Assembly: GCA_027483745.1 (NCBI GenBank)
Contig: JAIXTZ010000007.1
Span: forward strand, 1-6,832
DNA: 6,832 nucleotides
Reading direction: 5' to 3'
Source: Lysobacteraceae bacterium
GTDB taxonomy: Bacteria > Pseudomonadota > Gammaproteobacteria > Xanthomonadales > Xanthomonadaceae
Part shown: positions 1 through 5,579 of the stretch, one piece after another
Layout of the letters: the number at the start of each line of letters is the position of its first letter
Position numbering within the stretch: position 1 is the first letter of the stretch
Notes under the pieces: model-generated
What the model was told of the DNA's origin: nothing
Databases searched by the model: none
Seen by the model: only the letters and a program-made list of their open reading frames with translations
Made by a program: the position numbers and the translations under genes

Positions 1-116
1 AAGTACACGGCCGTGCGGAACTGCTGCGCATCGCCGAAGCGCACAGGCCGGAGCTTGCCTTCAATGCATGCCGCCGCAGCGGAATAGCTGGTGCCGAAAT
101 CAATGCCGATCCGCAT
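1..116 (-). CDS. Hsp70-family (DnaK/YegD-like) ATPase, N-terminal fragment
   Basis: Reading the minus strand from an ATG at 116-114 gives 38 full codons with no stop before the window edge. The product begins MRIGIDFGTSYSAAAA. The I-G-I-D-F-G-T-S/T-x-S run is the phosphate-1 motif of the actin/Hsp70 ATPase fold and sits at the extreme N-terminus, as is usual for Hsp70 proteins, which supports this start. Short YegD-type Hsp70 homologues begin in the same way, but so do other members, so I do not give a symbol. The rest of the ATPase domain and any substrate-binding domain lie outside the window. The gene is divergent from ahcY. There is no recognisable Shine-Dalgarno before the ATG, and a -10-like box lies exactly six bases upstream, so the mRNA may be leaderless. 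A role in protein folding or quality control is inference from the family only. Confidence 0.8.
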   Translation of the reverse strand, partial: MRIGIDFGTSYSAAAACIEGKLRPVRFGDAQQFRTAVY

Positions 117-122
117 CCGGGA

Positions 123-128
123 AGTGTA
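123..128 (-). promoter_or_regulatory. Putative -10 box (TACACT) of the Hsp70-like gene, leaderless geometry
   Basis: On the minus strand the sequence GCTACACT precedes the gene, and TACACT matches four of six bases of the sigma-70 -10 consensus. Six bases separate it from the ATG, so the expected transcription start falls on the A of the start codon at 116. No convincing -35 hexamer is seen at 16-18 bases spacing. The assignment rests on position and on similarity to the TACAAT box before ilvE. Confidence 0.4.
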
Positions 129-182
129 GCGGGCCTCACAGGCTGGCAGGCCGGGCTTCATGCGACCGTCGCCGAGTGGCGG

Positions 183-188
183 TAAACT
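183..188 (+). promoter_or_regulatory. Putative ahcY -10 box (TAAACT)
   Basis: TAAACT matches four of six bases of the -10 consensus. A start about seven bases downstream, near 195, would begin the transcript just before the first base of the riboswitch P1 stem at 199, which is the main reason for choosing it. The best -35 at 17-base spacing (160-165, ATGCGA) is poor. The resulting leader would be about 147 bases. Confidence 0.4.
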
Positions 189-198
189 GCGCCCGCTC

Positions 199-288
199 CC
201 GCCAAGGGGCGCTGCATGCCAGGCGCAAGGCCCGGCTCAGGCTTGGCGGATGTTCCCGACCGGAACAGGCCTAACGAAAACCGCGCCC
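199..288 (+). promoter_or_regulatory. S-adenosylhomocysteine (SAH) riboswitch aptamer in the ahcY leader
   Basis: The RNA matches the known SAH riboswitch architecture. Stem P1 is a perfect 8-bp helix, CCGCCAAG (199-206) with CTTGGCGG (242-249). Immediately inside it is GGGCGCTGCA (207-216), corresponding to the conserved GAGCGCUGCA core. The 3' side of P1 is preceded by CAGG (238-241), as in the conserved CAGGCUC segment. An accessory hairpin follows, TGTTCC (251-256) with GGAACA (262-267) and a 5-base loop. GCGCCC (283-288) then pairs perfectly with GGGCGC (207-212) to form the pseudoknot. Compared with the Ralstonia-type sequence as I recall it (GAGCGC/GCGCUC), an A-U pair has become G-C on both strands, a compensatory change. 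This class binds SAH with strong discrimination against SAM and generally raises expression of SAH-recycling genes when SAH accumulates; it is typically found before ahcY in beta- and gammaproteobacteria. Confidence 0.93.
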
Positions 289-329
289 GATTTGCCACCA
301 CCGCCCCGCGCCCCGCGCGGACGCAAATC
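289..329 (+). promoter_or_regulatory. Leader helix between the riboswitch and the ahcY ribosome-binding site
   Basis: GATTTGC (289-295) pairs perfectly with GCAAATC (323-329), enclosing a GC-rich inner hairpin CCGCG (306-310) with CGCGG (316-320). The outer helix starts on the base right after the 3' pseudoknot strand (288) and ends two bases before the GGAG Shine-Dalgarno (332-335). No run of T follows, so it does not look like an intrinsic terminator. It could stack on the pseudoknot and take part in controlling ribosome access. That function is inference. Confidence 0.5.
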
Positions 330-341
330 CCGGAGAACTAA

Positions 342-1766
342 ATGAACGCTGTCGTGAACCTCCCCGTCGACTACAAGGTCGCCGACATTTCGCTGGCCGA
401 TTGGGGCCGCAAGGAAATCGACATCGCCGAGCAGGAAATGCCCGGCCTGATGTCGATCCGCCACAAGTACGCCGCCGCCAAGCCGCTGAAGGGCGTGCGC
501 GTGACCGGCTCGCTGCACATGACGATCCAGACCGCCGTGCTGATCGAGACGCTGAAGGACCTCGGCGCCGACGTGCGCTGGGCCTCGTGCAACATCTTCT
601 CGACCCAGGACCATGCCGCCGCCGCCATCGCCAAGTCGGGCACGCCCGTCTTCGCGTGGAAGGGCGAGACGCTGGAAGAGTACTGGGACTGCACGCTCGA
701 TGCGGTCACCTTCCCCGGTGGCAAGGGCCCGCAGCTCGTCGTCGATGACGGCGGCGACGTCACCCTGCTGATCCACAAGGGCTACGAGCTCGAGCTCGGC
801 GACACCACGTGGGTGAATTCGCCCTCGGGCTCGCACGAGGAGCAGGTGATCAAGAACCTGCTGAAGCGCGTCGCCAAGGAGCGCCCGGGCTTCTGGACGA
901 ACGTGGTGAAGGAGTGGAAGGGCGTCTCCGAAGAGACCACCACCGGCGTGCACCGCCTGTACCAGATGCTCGAGGCCGGGAAGCTGCTGGTTCCTGCCAT
1001 CAACGTCAACGACTCGGTCACCAAGTCAAAGTTCGACAACCTCTACGGCTGCCGCGAGTCGCTGGCCGACGGCCTGAAGCGCGCGATGGACGTGATGCTG
1101 GCCGGCAAGGTCGCGGTCGTCTGCGGCTACGGCGACGTCGGCAAGGGCTCGGCCCACTCGCTGCGCGCCTACGGCTGCCGCGTGGTCGTCACCGAGATCG
1201 ACCCGATCAATGCCCTGCAGGCCGCGATGGAAGGCTTCGAGGTCAACACGGTCGAAGCCACGCTCGGCCGCGGCGACATCTATGTCACCTCGACCGGCAA
1301 CAAGGACGTCCTGACCCTCGAGCACATGCAGCAGATGAAGGACCAGGCCATCGTCTGCAACATCGGCCATTTCGACAATGAGATCCAGGTCGACCGCCTG
1401 AACGCCTCGGACGCCGTCCGCTTGAACATCAAGCCGCAGGTCGACAAGTACACCTTCGCCAACGGCAACGCGATCTTCATGCTGGCCGAGGGCCGCCTGG
1501 TGAACCTCGGCTGCGCCACGGGCCACCCGAGCTTCGTCATGTCGAACTCGTTCGCCAACCAGACGCTGGCGCAGATCGACCTGTGGGCCAACAAGGACAC
1601 CTACGAGAAGAAGGTCTACATCCTGCCGAAGAAGCTGGACGAGGAGGTGGCCCGCCTGCACCTCGAGAAGATCGGCGTGAAGCTGACCACGCTGACGCAG
1701 GCCCAGGCCGACTACCTCGGCGTCGATGTCGAAGGCCCCTACAAGCCCGAGCACTACCGCTACTGA
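342..1766 (+). CDS. ahcY: Adenosylhomocysteinase (S-adenosyl-L-homocysteine hydrolase)
   Basis: This 474-residue cytoplasmic enzyme reversibly hydrolyses SAH to adenosine and homocysteine using tightly bound NAD+, relieving product inhibition of methyltransferases. By family comparison, substrate and catalytic residues are H59 (SLHMT), D136 (VDDGGD), E198 (SEETTTGVH), K228, D232 and N233 (TKSKFDN) and H343 (NIGHFDNE). The NAD-binding Rossmann loop is GYGDVGKG at 262-269. The C-terminal KPEHYRY tail carries K468 and Y472, which reach into the NAD site of the partner subunit in the tetramer. Relative to the 432-residue mammalian enzyme there are about 37 extra residues between D136 and E198, the usual insertion of long bacterial AhcY proteins. 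The start is supported by GGAG at 332-335, six bases before the ATG, and by the N-terminal sequence ahead of the conserved [13 protein letters not shown] segment. It is preceded by an SAH riboswitch and followed by stem-loops. Identification is secure. Confidence 0.98.
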   Translation: MNAVVNLPVDYKVADISLADWGRKEIDIAEQEMPGLMSIRHKYAAAKPLKGVRVTGSLHMTIQTAVLIETLKDLGADVRWASCNIFSTQDHAAAAIAKSGTPVFAWKGETLEEYWDCTLDAVTFPGGKGPQLVVDDGGDVTLLIHKGYELELGDTTWVNSPSGSHEEQVIKNLLKRVAKERPGFWTNVVKEWKGVSEETTTGVHRLYQMLEAGKLLVPAINVNDSVTKSKFDNLYGCRESLADGLKRAMDVMLAGKVAVVCGYGDVGKGSAHSLRAYGCRVVVTEIDPINALQAAMEGFEVNTVEATLGRGDIYVTSTGNKDVLTLEHMQQMKDQAIVCNIGHFDNEIQVDRLNASDAVRLNIKPQVDKYTFANGNAIFMLAEGRLVNLGCATGHPSFVMSNSFANQTLAQIDLWANKDTYEKKVYILPKKLDEEVARLHLEKIGVKLTTLTQAQADYLGVDVEGPYKPEHYRY

Positions 1767-1772
1767 TCGCGT

Positions 1773-1790
1773 GCCCCGGTTTGCCGGGGC
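1773..1790 (+). terminator. First stem-loop after ahcY
   Basis: GCCCCGG (1773-1779) and CCGGGGC (1784-1790) form a 7-bp GC-only stem with a TTTG loop, six bases after the ahcY stop. It is followed by CCGCTTTCGC rather than a true T-run, so on its own it is a weak terminator or a 3'-end stabilising hairpin. Confidence 0.5.
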
Positions 1791-1805
1791 CCGCTTTCGC
1801 TGCAA

Positions 1806-1831
1806 ACGACGGCGCTTACGGGCGCCGTCGT
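1806..1831. terminator. Second stem-loop, likely bidirectional terminator between convergent genes
   Basis: ACGACGGCGC (1806-1815) pairs perfectly with GCGCCGTCGT (1822-1831) around a 6-base loop. It is followed by CGTTTCC on the plus strand and TTTGCAG on the minus strand, so each side has only a short T stretch. It lies midway between the stop codons of ahcY (1766) and the convergent diguanylate cyclase (1850), a typical place for a shared terminator. Confidence 0.65.
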
Positions 1832-1849
1832 CGTTTCCAACCGCCGAAG

Positions 1850-2980
1850 CTACTGGATGGCGACGACGCGGTTGCGGCCGCCGGCCTTGGCCTTGTACAG
1901 CGCGGCATCCACCTCGCGGTACAGCGCGTCGCCATCGCGGTGCTTCTTCGGGTCGAAGGCGCCGATGCCGATGCTCGCGGTCACGTTGAAATCGCTGCCG
2001 TCCGGGAGCGAGAAACGCAGGGCGTTGATGCGCCGGCGCAGGTCTTCCGCCACGGCGAGCCCTTGGGCTGCGCCGATATCGCGCAGCACCGCGCCGAACT
2101 CCTCGCCGCCCAGCCGTGCCGGCACGCCGCGGACGGCCTCCACGGCGCCGCGCAGCGCCTCGGAAACGCCGATGATCACGCGATCGCCGGCCACGTGGCC
2201 GAAACGGTCGTTCACCTGCTTGAAGCGGTCGACATCGAGCACCAGCAGCACCACGCCAGCCTCGCGGCTGGCCGTGGCGGCGTCGAACACGGTCTGGAAA
2301 TGGCCGCGGTTGGCGAGGCCGCTGAGCGCATCGACGCGGCTGAGGCGCACGTAGCGGTCGCGCTCGGTGCGCAGTTCGATCTCAAGGTCTAGCTTGGCCT
2401 CGTATTCGCGGTTCGAACGGATGATCACGGCGATCAGGAACAGCAGGTTCACCACCATCATCAGCAGCAGGCCGCTTTGCGCCTCCTGCAGCGCGATCGC
2501 GCTCATGGTGGGCAACATCATCAGCGCGACACCAGCGAACGCCTGGGCGCGACGCACCGCGTAGAGCTGCGAGTACGCCGTCGCGAGCGACACCACGCCA
2601 AGTGCCGTGATCGTCCGCGATGCGGCGAACGCGGGGTCCAACCAAGCCCAGCAGCACAGGAGGCCCCAGAGGCCTGCCATGCCCAGCAGCAGCGCCCAGA
2701 GACGCTGTTGCTCACGTTCGGCGGCCTCCGTATCCGGCAGCTCGGGCGTCGGCAGGAAACGAAGCGCGGCAAGCAGGCCAAGGCCTAGACCACCGGCGAG
2801 CACCCAAGGCCGGCGCAGCGTGTGGGCTTCGCTATACAGGGCGATCAGCGACCAGGAGAACACGTAGAACGCGCCGCCCAGCAGGGAACGCTCGCGGAGG
2901 TCGGCCACGCGCTGGCGCGCCGAGGAAAGCGTCGCCGCCCGCCGGAGCGCGGTGATCGTCGTCATTCGGGGTGCACTCAT
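1850..2980 (-). CDS. Membrane-bound GGDEF diguanylate cyclase
   Basis: The product (376 residues from the ATG at 2980) should make the second messenger cyclic di-GMP from two GTP. The N-terminal half holds about six hydrophobic segments, near residues 34-53, 58-77, 94-114, 123-141, 145-165 and 170-187, with no recognised sensory fold. A charged, probably helical linker (188-211) joins a C-terminal GGDEF domain (214-374). The active-site loop is intact as LGGEEFG (GGEEF at 291-295), and the metal and substrate motifs LDVDRFKQVND and DALSGLANR are present. The RxxD inhibitory I-site normally nine to six residues before the GG is replaced by A-V-R-G. An in-frame TTG at 3058 and an ATG at 2965 are alternative starts. 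I chose 2980 because a good -10 box lies six bases upstream, although no Shine-Dalgarno is visible. It is convergent with ahcY and divergent from metF. The signal sensed and the target pathway (often motility or biofilm) are unknown. Confidence 0.88.
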   Translation of the reverse strand: MSAPRMTTITALRRAATLSSARQRVADLRERSLLGGAFYVFSWSLIALYSEAHTLRRPWVLAGGLGLGLLAALRFLPTPELPDTEAAEREQQRLWALLLGMAGLWGLLCCWAWLDPAFAASRTITALGVVSLATAYSQLYAVRRAQAFAGVALMMLPTMSAIALQEAQSGLLLMMVVNLLFLIAVIIRSNREYEAKLDLEIELRTERDRYVRLSRVDALSGLANRGHFQTVFDAATASREAGVVLLVLDVDRFKQVNDRFGHVAGDRVIIGVSEALRGAVEAVRGVPARLGGEEFGAVLRDIGAAQGLAVAEDLRRRINALRFSLPDGSDFNVTASIGIGAFDPKKHRDGDALYREVDAALYKAKAGGRNRVVAIQ

Positions 2981-2986
2981 CGCAGG

Positions 2987-2992
2987 ATTATC
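2987..2992 (-). promoter_or_regulatory. Putative -10 box (GATAAT) of the diguanylate cyclase gene
   Basis: On the minus strand GATAAT matches five of six -10 bases and is separated from the ATG at 2980 by exactly six bases, so transcription would start on the start codon. No good -35 is visible in the GC-rich sequence upstream (3009-3016). This is the same spacing as for the Hsp70-like gene at the left edge. Confidence 0.45.
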
Positions 2993-3081
2993 CGCGCATC
3001 GGGGTCCGGGGTCCGCGCGCGCGGGCGCCAAAGCACCGCCGCAACACAGGAATTTCAAGACATCCTTTCATCGCGACAAAG

Positions 3082-3095
3082 CGATACACTTATCG
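3082..3095 (+). promoter_or_regulatory. metF promoter region: -10 box inside an inverted repeat
   Basis: CGATA (3082-3086) and TATCG (3091-3095) form a perfect inverted repeat with a 4-base spacer. It covers TACACT (3085-3090), which matches four of six -10 bases and would start the metF transcript near 3097, giving a leader of about 32 bases. A repressor-type operator over the -10 is plausible, and ArsR-family regulators such as SahR, known to control methionine-cycle genes in proteobacteria, bind short palindromes. Assigning this site to any regulator is inference. No clear -35 is seen. Confidence 0.35.
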
Positions 3096-3128
3096 GCGCC
3101 CCGAACACCGCCCAGGACCGCCCGCCCG

Positions 3129-3950
3129 ATGGCCGTTTCCTTCGAATTCTTCCCGCCCAAGACCGACGAACAGCGCCTGCAGCTCGACCGGACGGTCGAA
3201 AAGCTCAAGGCCTTCGCGCCGCGCTTCGTCTCGGTCACCTTCGGGGCCGGCGGCTCGACGCTGAGCTACACCCCGGAGACCATCCGTCACCTGCGCGAGC
3301 ACCACGGCCTCGACGCCGCCCCGCACCTGTCCTGCGTCGGCGGCACGCGCGCCGAGATCGTCGAGCTGCTGCACCGCTACCGCGCGATGGGCTGCGCCCG
3401 CCTCGTCGCCCTGCGTGGCGACCTGCCCTCCGGCATGGGCGCGCTGGGCGAGCTGCGCTATGCCGAGGACCTCGTGCGGCTGGTGCGAGCCGAGTTCGGC
3501 GAAGCCTTCCACGTCGAAGTCGGCGCCTATCCGGAGGTGCATCCGCAGGCGGACGACGCCGTCGCGGACCTCAAGCACTTCGCGCGCAAGATGGCCGCCG
3601 GCGCCGACAGCGCGATCACCCAGTACTTCTACAACGCCGACGCCTACTTCCGCTTCGTCGACGCGGCGCGAGCGGCCGGCGTCACGCAGCCGATCCTGCC
3701 GGGGATCATGCCGATCTCGAACTACACGCAGCTCAGGCGCTTCTCGGAAGGCTGCGGCGCCGAGATCCCGCGCTGGCTCGGCAAGCGTTTGGCCGCCTTC
3801 GGCGACGACGTCGAAGGCCTGCGCAGCTACGCCGCGGACGTGGTGGCCGAGCTCTGCCGACGCCTGTTGGCCGGCGGCGCCCCGGAGCTGCACTTCTACA
3901 CGCTGAACCTCGCGAAGCCGACGCTGGCCGTCCTCGAACGCCTGCGCTAG
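3129..3950 (+). CDS. metF: 5,10-methylenetetrahydrofolate reductase
   Basis: This 273-residue cytoplasmic flavoprotein (FAD, NAD(P)H) reduces 5,10-methylene-tetrahydrofolate to 5-methyl-tetrahydrofolate, the methyl donor for methionine synthase. The TIM-barrel motifs occur in order: SFEFFPPKT with the catalytic glutamate E6, SVTFGAGGST with T37, LSCVGGTR, LVALRGDLP with D98, EVGAYPEVHP, the substrate-binding ITQYFY with Q165, and PILPGIMPISNYTQL. Length is close to the roughly 275-300 residues of single-domain bacterial MetF. The frame stays open upstream to a GTG at 2952, but that extension overlaps the divergent gene and has no MetF character. The ATG at 3129 places SFEFFPP at the N-terminus as in the family. 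AGGA at 3114-3117 is a somewhat distant (11-base) Shine-Dalgarno. The next gene starts 12 bases after the stop, so the two are probably cotranscribed. It works in the same methyl cycle as ahcY. Confidence 0.96.
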   Translation: MAVSFEFFPPKTDEQRLQLDRTVEKLKAFAPRFVSVTFGAGGSTLSYTPETIRHLREHHGLDAAPHLSCVGGTRAEIVELLHRYRAMGCARLVALRGDLPSGMGALGELRYAEDLVRLVRAEFGEAFHVEVGAYPEVHPQADDAVADLKHFARKMAAGADSAITQYFYNADAYFRFVDAARAAGVTQPILPGIMPISNYTQLRRFSEGCGAEIPRWLGKRLAAFGDDVEGLRSYAADVVAELCRRLLAGGAPELHFYTLNLAKPTLAVLERLR

Positions 3951-3962
3951 CGTGCGCGGGCC

Positions 3963-4526
3963 ATGCCCATCGCACGCACCCCGCTCCTTGCCAGCGTCCT
4001 TCTGTTCGCGCTCGGTCCGTGGCCCGCGCAGGCACAGGCCGATCCCGGCGCCCTGAACCGCTGCGTCGGCGCCGACGGCCACGCCGTCTACACCGATCGC
4101 GCCTGCGAGGCACTCGACGCCCGCCCGGCGCGCGCGGCTCCGCCCCACCCCGACACCCTACCTGCCGATGCGCCGGTGGCACGCGACTGCGCGCGGACGC
4201 CGGACGCCTTGGTGGCCGCCATCGAGGAGGCGCTGGCCGCCGCCGACGGCAACCGGCTTGCTGCGCTCTACGACTGGCGCGGACGCTCCGGGGCTGCCGC
4301 GATTGCGGTGATGCCACGCCTCGAGGCCATCGCGGCGTCCCGGCTCATCGAGGCGCGCACGGCCCACAGCGCCGAAGGCAGCGACGACGCGGAATTGGCC
4401 GCCGAAGCAGCCGAAGCCCCGCCCGACAGGCTGCGCATCGTCCACTCGCCCGATGGGCTCGGCGCCGGCGAGATCGCGGAGTTCCGCCTGGTGCGCGCCG
4501 CGGGTTGCTGGTGGTTCGCCGACTGA
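3963..4526 (+). CDS. Exported DUF4124-like protein of unknown function
   Basis: The product is 187 residues. Residues 1-26 look like a Sec signal peptide: basic start, hydrophobic core LLASVLLFAL, and an AQA cleavage site before D27, so the protein is probably periplasmic. Residues 31-51 (LNRCVGADGHAVYTDRAC) resemble the DUF4124 pattern, a Y/N-R-C-x-D/A-x-x-G-x-x-x-Y-x-D-x-x-C module, with C34 and C48 likely to form a disulfide. An Ala/Pro-rich linker (52-72) leads to a second, mostly helical region with an acidic insert (138-152). It ends in EFRLVRAAGCWWFAD, which is suggestive of the closing strands of a small alpha/beta domain. C76 and C182 could form a second disulfide. The ATG is 12 bases after metF and lacks a clear Shine-Dalgarno, so translation may depend on metF. 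No catalytic motif is seen and I assign no function. Its link to metF may be only shared transcription. Confidence 0.78.
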   Translation: MPIARTPLLASVLLFALGPWPAQAQADPGALNRCVGADGHAVYTDRACEALDARPARAAPPHPDTLPADAPVARDCARTPDALVAAIEEALAAADGNRLAALYDWRGRSGAAAIAVMPRLEAIAASRLIEARTAHSAEGSDDAELAAEAAEAPPDRLRIVHSPDGLGAGEIAEFRLVRAAGCWWFAD

Positions 4527-4544
4527 TGGCGGGCGCGCAGGGGC

Positions 4545-4550
4545 TACAAT
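4545..4550 (+). promoter_or_regulatory. Putative ilvE -10 box (TACAAT)
   Basis: GGGGCTACAATCG contains TACAAT, matching five of six -10 bases. It lies 19 bases after the stop of the preceding gene, with transcription expected near 4557. The leader of about 63 bases is pyrimidine-rich (4577-4607) and ends with GAGG (4608-4611), eight bases before the ilvE ATG. No good -35 is visible. It indicates that ilvE can be transcribed independently of metF. Confidence 0.5.
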
Positions 4551-4619
4551 CGCGGCCCGGCGCCGCGCCGTGTCCGCCTTCCCTTTCCCCCGCTTTCCAC
4601 TCTCTTCGAGGTTTCCGCG

Positions 4620-5537
4620 ATGAGCCAGCAGTACCCGCCCTTCATCTGGCAGAACGGCGTGATCAAGCCCTGGGCCGAAGCCACCGTCCACGTGATGGCG
4701 CACGGCCTGCACTACGGCTCGTCGGTGTTCGAAGGCATCCGCAGCTACGCCACGCCGAACGGCCAGGCGATCTTCCGCCTCACCGAGCACCTGCAGCGCC
4801 TGTACGCCTCGGCCAAGATCTACGACATGGCCATGCCTTACGACGTGCCGACGCTGGCCCAGGCCTGCCGCGACGTCATCAAGGCGAACGAACTGCAGAA
4901 GGCCTACCTGCGCCCGATCGCCTACCGCGGCCTCGGCGGCTTCGGCCTGTCGGCCGACACGCCGACCGACATGGCGATCGCCGCATGGCACATGGGCCCC
5001 TACCTCGGCGCCGACGTGCTCGAGGCGGGCATCGACGCCTGCGTGTCCTCGTGGCAGCGCTTCGCGCCGAACACCATCCCGGCCGGCGCCAAGGCGGGCG
5101 GCAACTACCTGTCGGGCCAGCTGATCGCGCGCGAAGCCCGCCGCCTCGGCTTCGGCGAAGGCATCGCCCTGGCCAGCACCGGCCTGCTCAGCGAAGGCGC
5201 CGGCGAGAACCTGTTCCTCGTGATGAACGGCGAGCTGCACACCACGCCGGTATCGGCGGCGCTGCTCAATGGCATCACCCGCAACACGCTGATCACGCTG
5301 GCGCAGGACGCCGGCATCAAGGTCGTCGAGCGCGACATCCCGCGCGAGTACCTCTACCTCTGCGACGAGCTCTTCATGTGCGGCACGGCCGCTGAAGTCA
5401 CGCCGATCCGCAGCGTCGATGGCCGCCAGGTCGGCGCCGGCAAGCCGGGGCCGTTGACGCGCCGCATCCAGGACCTCTTCTTCGGCCTGTTCGACGGCCG
5501 CACGAAGGACACCCGCGGCTGGCTCGAGTACGTCTGA
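4620..5537 (+). CDS. ilvE: Branched-chain amino acid aminotransferase (PLP fold type IV)
   Basis: This 305-residue cytoplasmic enzyme transfers the amino group between glutamate and the 2-oxo acids of leucine, isoleucine and valine, the last step of their synthesis. Fold-type-IV markers are all present: HGLHYGSSVFEGIR at 28-41, the PLP-lysine motif AGAKAGGNY with K158, SEGAGENLF with E192 and E196, LNGITRNT at 216-223 (phosphate and cofactor contacts), and CGTAAEVTPI at 254-263. The length agrees with the 309-residue E. coli IlvE, and the numbering runs one residue behind it. The ATG is preceded by GAGG eight bases upstream, and the N-terminus (FIWQNGVIKPW) fits the family. D-amino-acid transaminase and aminodeoxychorismate lyase share this fold, but overall length and the GTAAEVTPI motif favour IlvE. 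It has its own promoter and is convergent with a sensor kinase gene. Confidence 0.96.
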   Translation: MSQQYPPFIWQNGVIKPWAEATVHVMAHGLHYGSSVFEGIRSYATPNGQAIFRLTEHLQRLYASAKIYDMAMPYDVPTLAQACRDVIKANELQKAYLRPIAYRGLGGFGLSADTPTDMAIAAWHMGPYLGADVLEAGIDACVSSWQRFAPNTIPAGAKAGGNYLSGQLIAREARRLGFGEGIALASTGLLSEGAGENLFLVMNGELHTTPVSAALLNGITRNTLITLAQDAGIKVVERDIPREYLYLCDELFMCGTAAEVTPIRSVDGRQVGAGKPGPLTRRIQDLFFGLFDGRTKDTRGWLEYV

Positions 5538-5551
5538 TCCCCGTGACACCG

Positions 5552-5576
5552 CAGCGCGCCCCTCGCGGGCGCGCTG
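5552..5576. terminator. Stem-loop between convergent ilvE and sensor kinase
   Basis: CAGCGCGCCC (5552-5561) pairs perfectly with GGGCGCGCTG (5567-5576) around a 5-base loop. It occupies most of the 42 bases between the two stop codons, so it can serve both transcripts. Neither side has a T-run, so it is an atypical intrinsic terminator or a 3'-end protecting hairpin. Confidence 0.5.
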
Positions 5577-5579
5577 GAC

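Noticed and set aside
132..152. GGCCT...AGGCC inverted repeat in the Hsp70-ahcY intergenic region
   Set aside because: Only five base pairs around an 11-base gap in GC-rich DNA, with no positional relation to either predicted transcript start.
170..181. CGCC-N4-GGCG hairpin just before the ahcY -10 box
   Set aside because: Four base pairs only, and upstream of the predicted transcript start, so not expected in the RNA. Too weak to call an operator.
68..345. Two short plus-strand open frames in the ahcY leader (68-274 and 160-345)
   Set aside because: They lack ribosome-binding sites and protein motifs. The first begins inside the Hsp70-like gene, and both cross the structured riboswitch.
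1026..1805. A 259-codon minus-strand open frame antisense to ahcY
   Set aside because: No motif, made of repeated Val/Asp/Leu/Ala shadow sequence, and it would run through the ahcY terminator region.
2952..3128. N-terminal extension of metF from a GTG at 2952
   Set aside because: The extra 59 residues have no MetF similarity, overlap the 5' end of the divergent cyclase gene, and include the likely metF promoter.
3090..4148. A 352-codon minus-strand open frame antisense to metF
   Set aside because: No recognisable protein features; it mirrors the metF codons and would overlap the metF promoter and start.
2822..5395. An 857-codon open frame on the plus strand, overlapping metF, the DUF4124-like gene and ilvE
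   Set aside because: Its translation is extremely rich in Arg, Ala, Pro and Gly with no domain motif, and it overlaps three secure genes. In very GC-rich DNA, stop-free off-frames are common.
4158..5549. A 463-codon minus-strand open frame antisense to ilvE
   Set aside because: It is a shadow of the ilvE codon pattern, with low-complexity Ala/Arg/Val/Gly composition, no motif, and crossing of the 3' end and promoter region of plus-strand genes.
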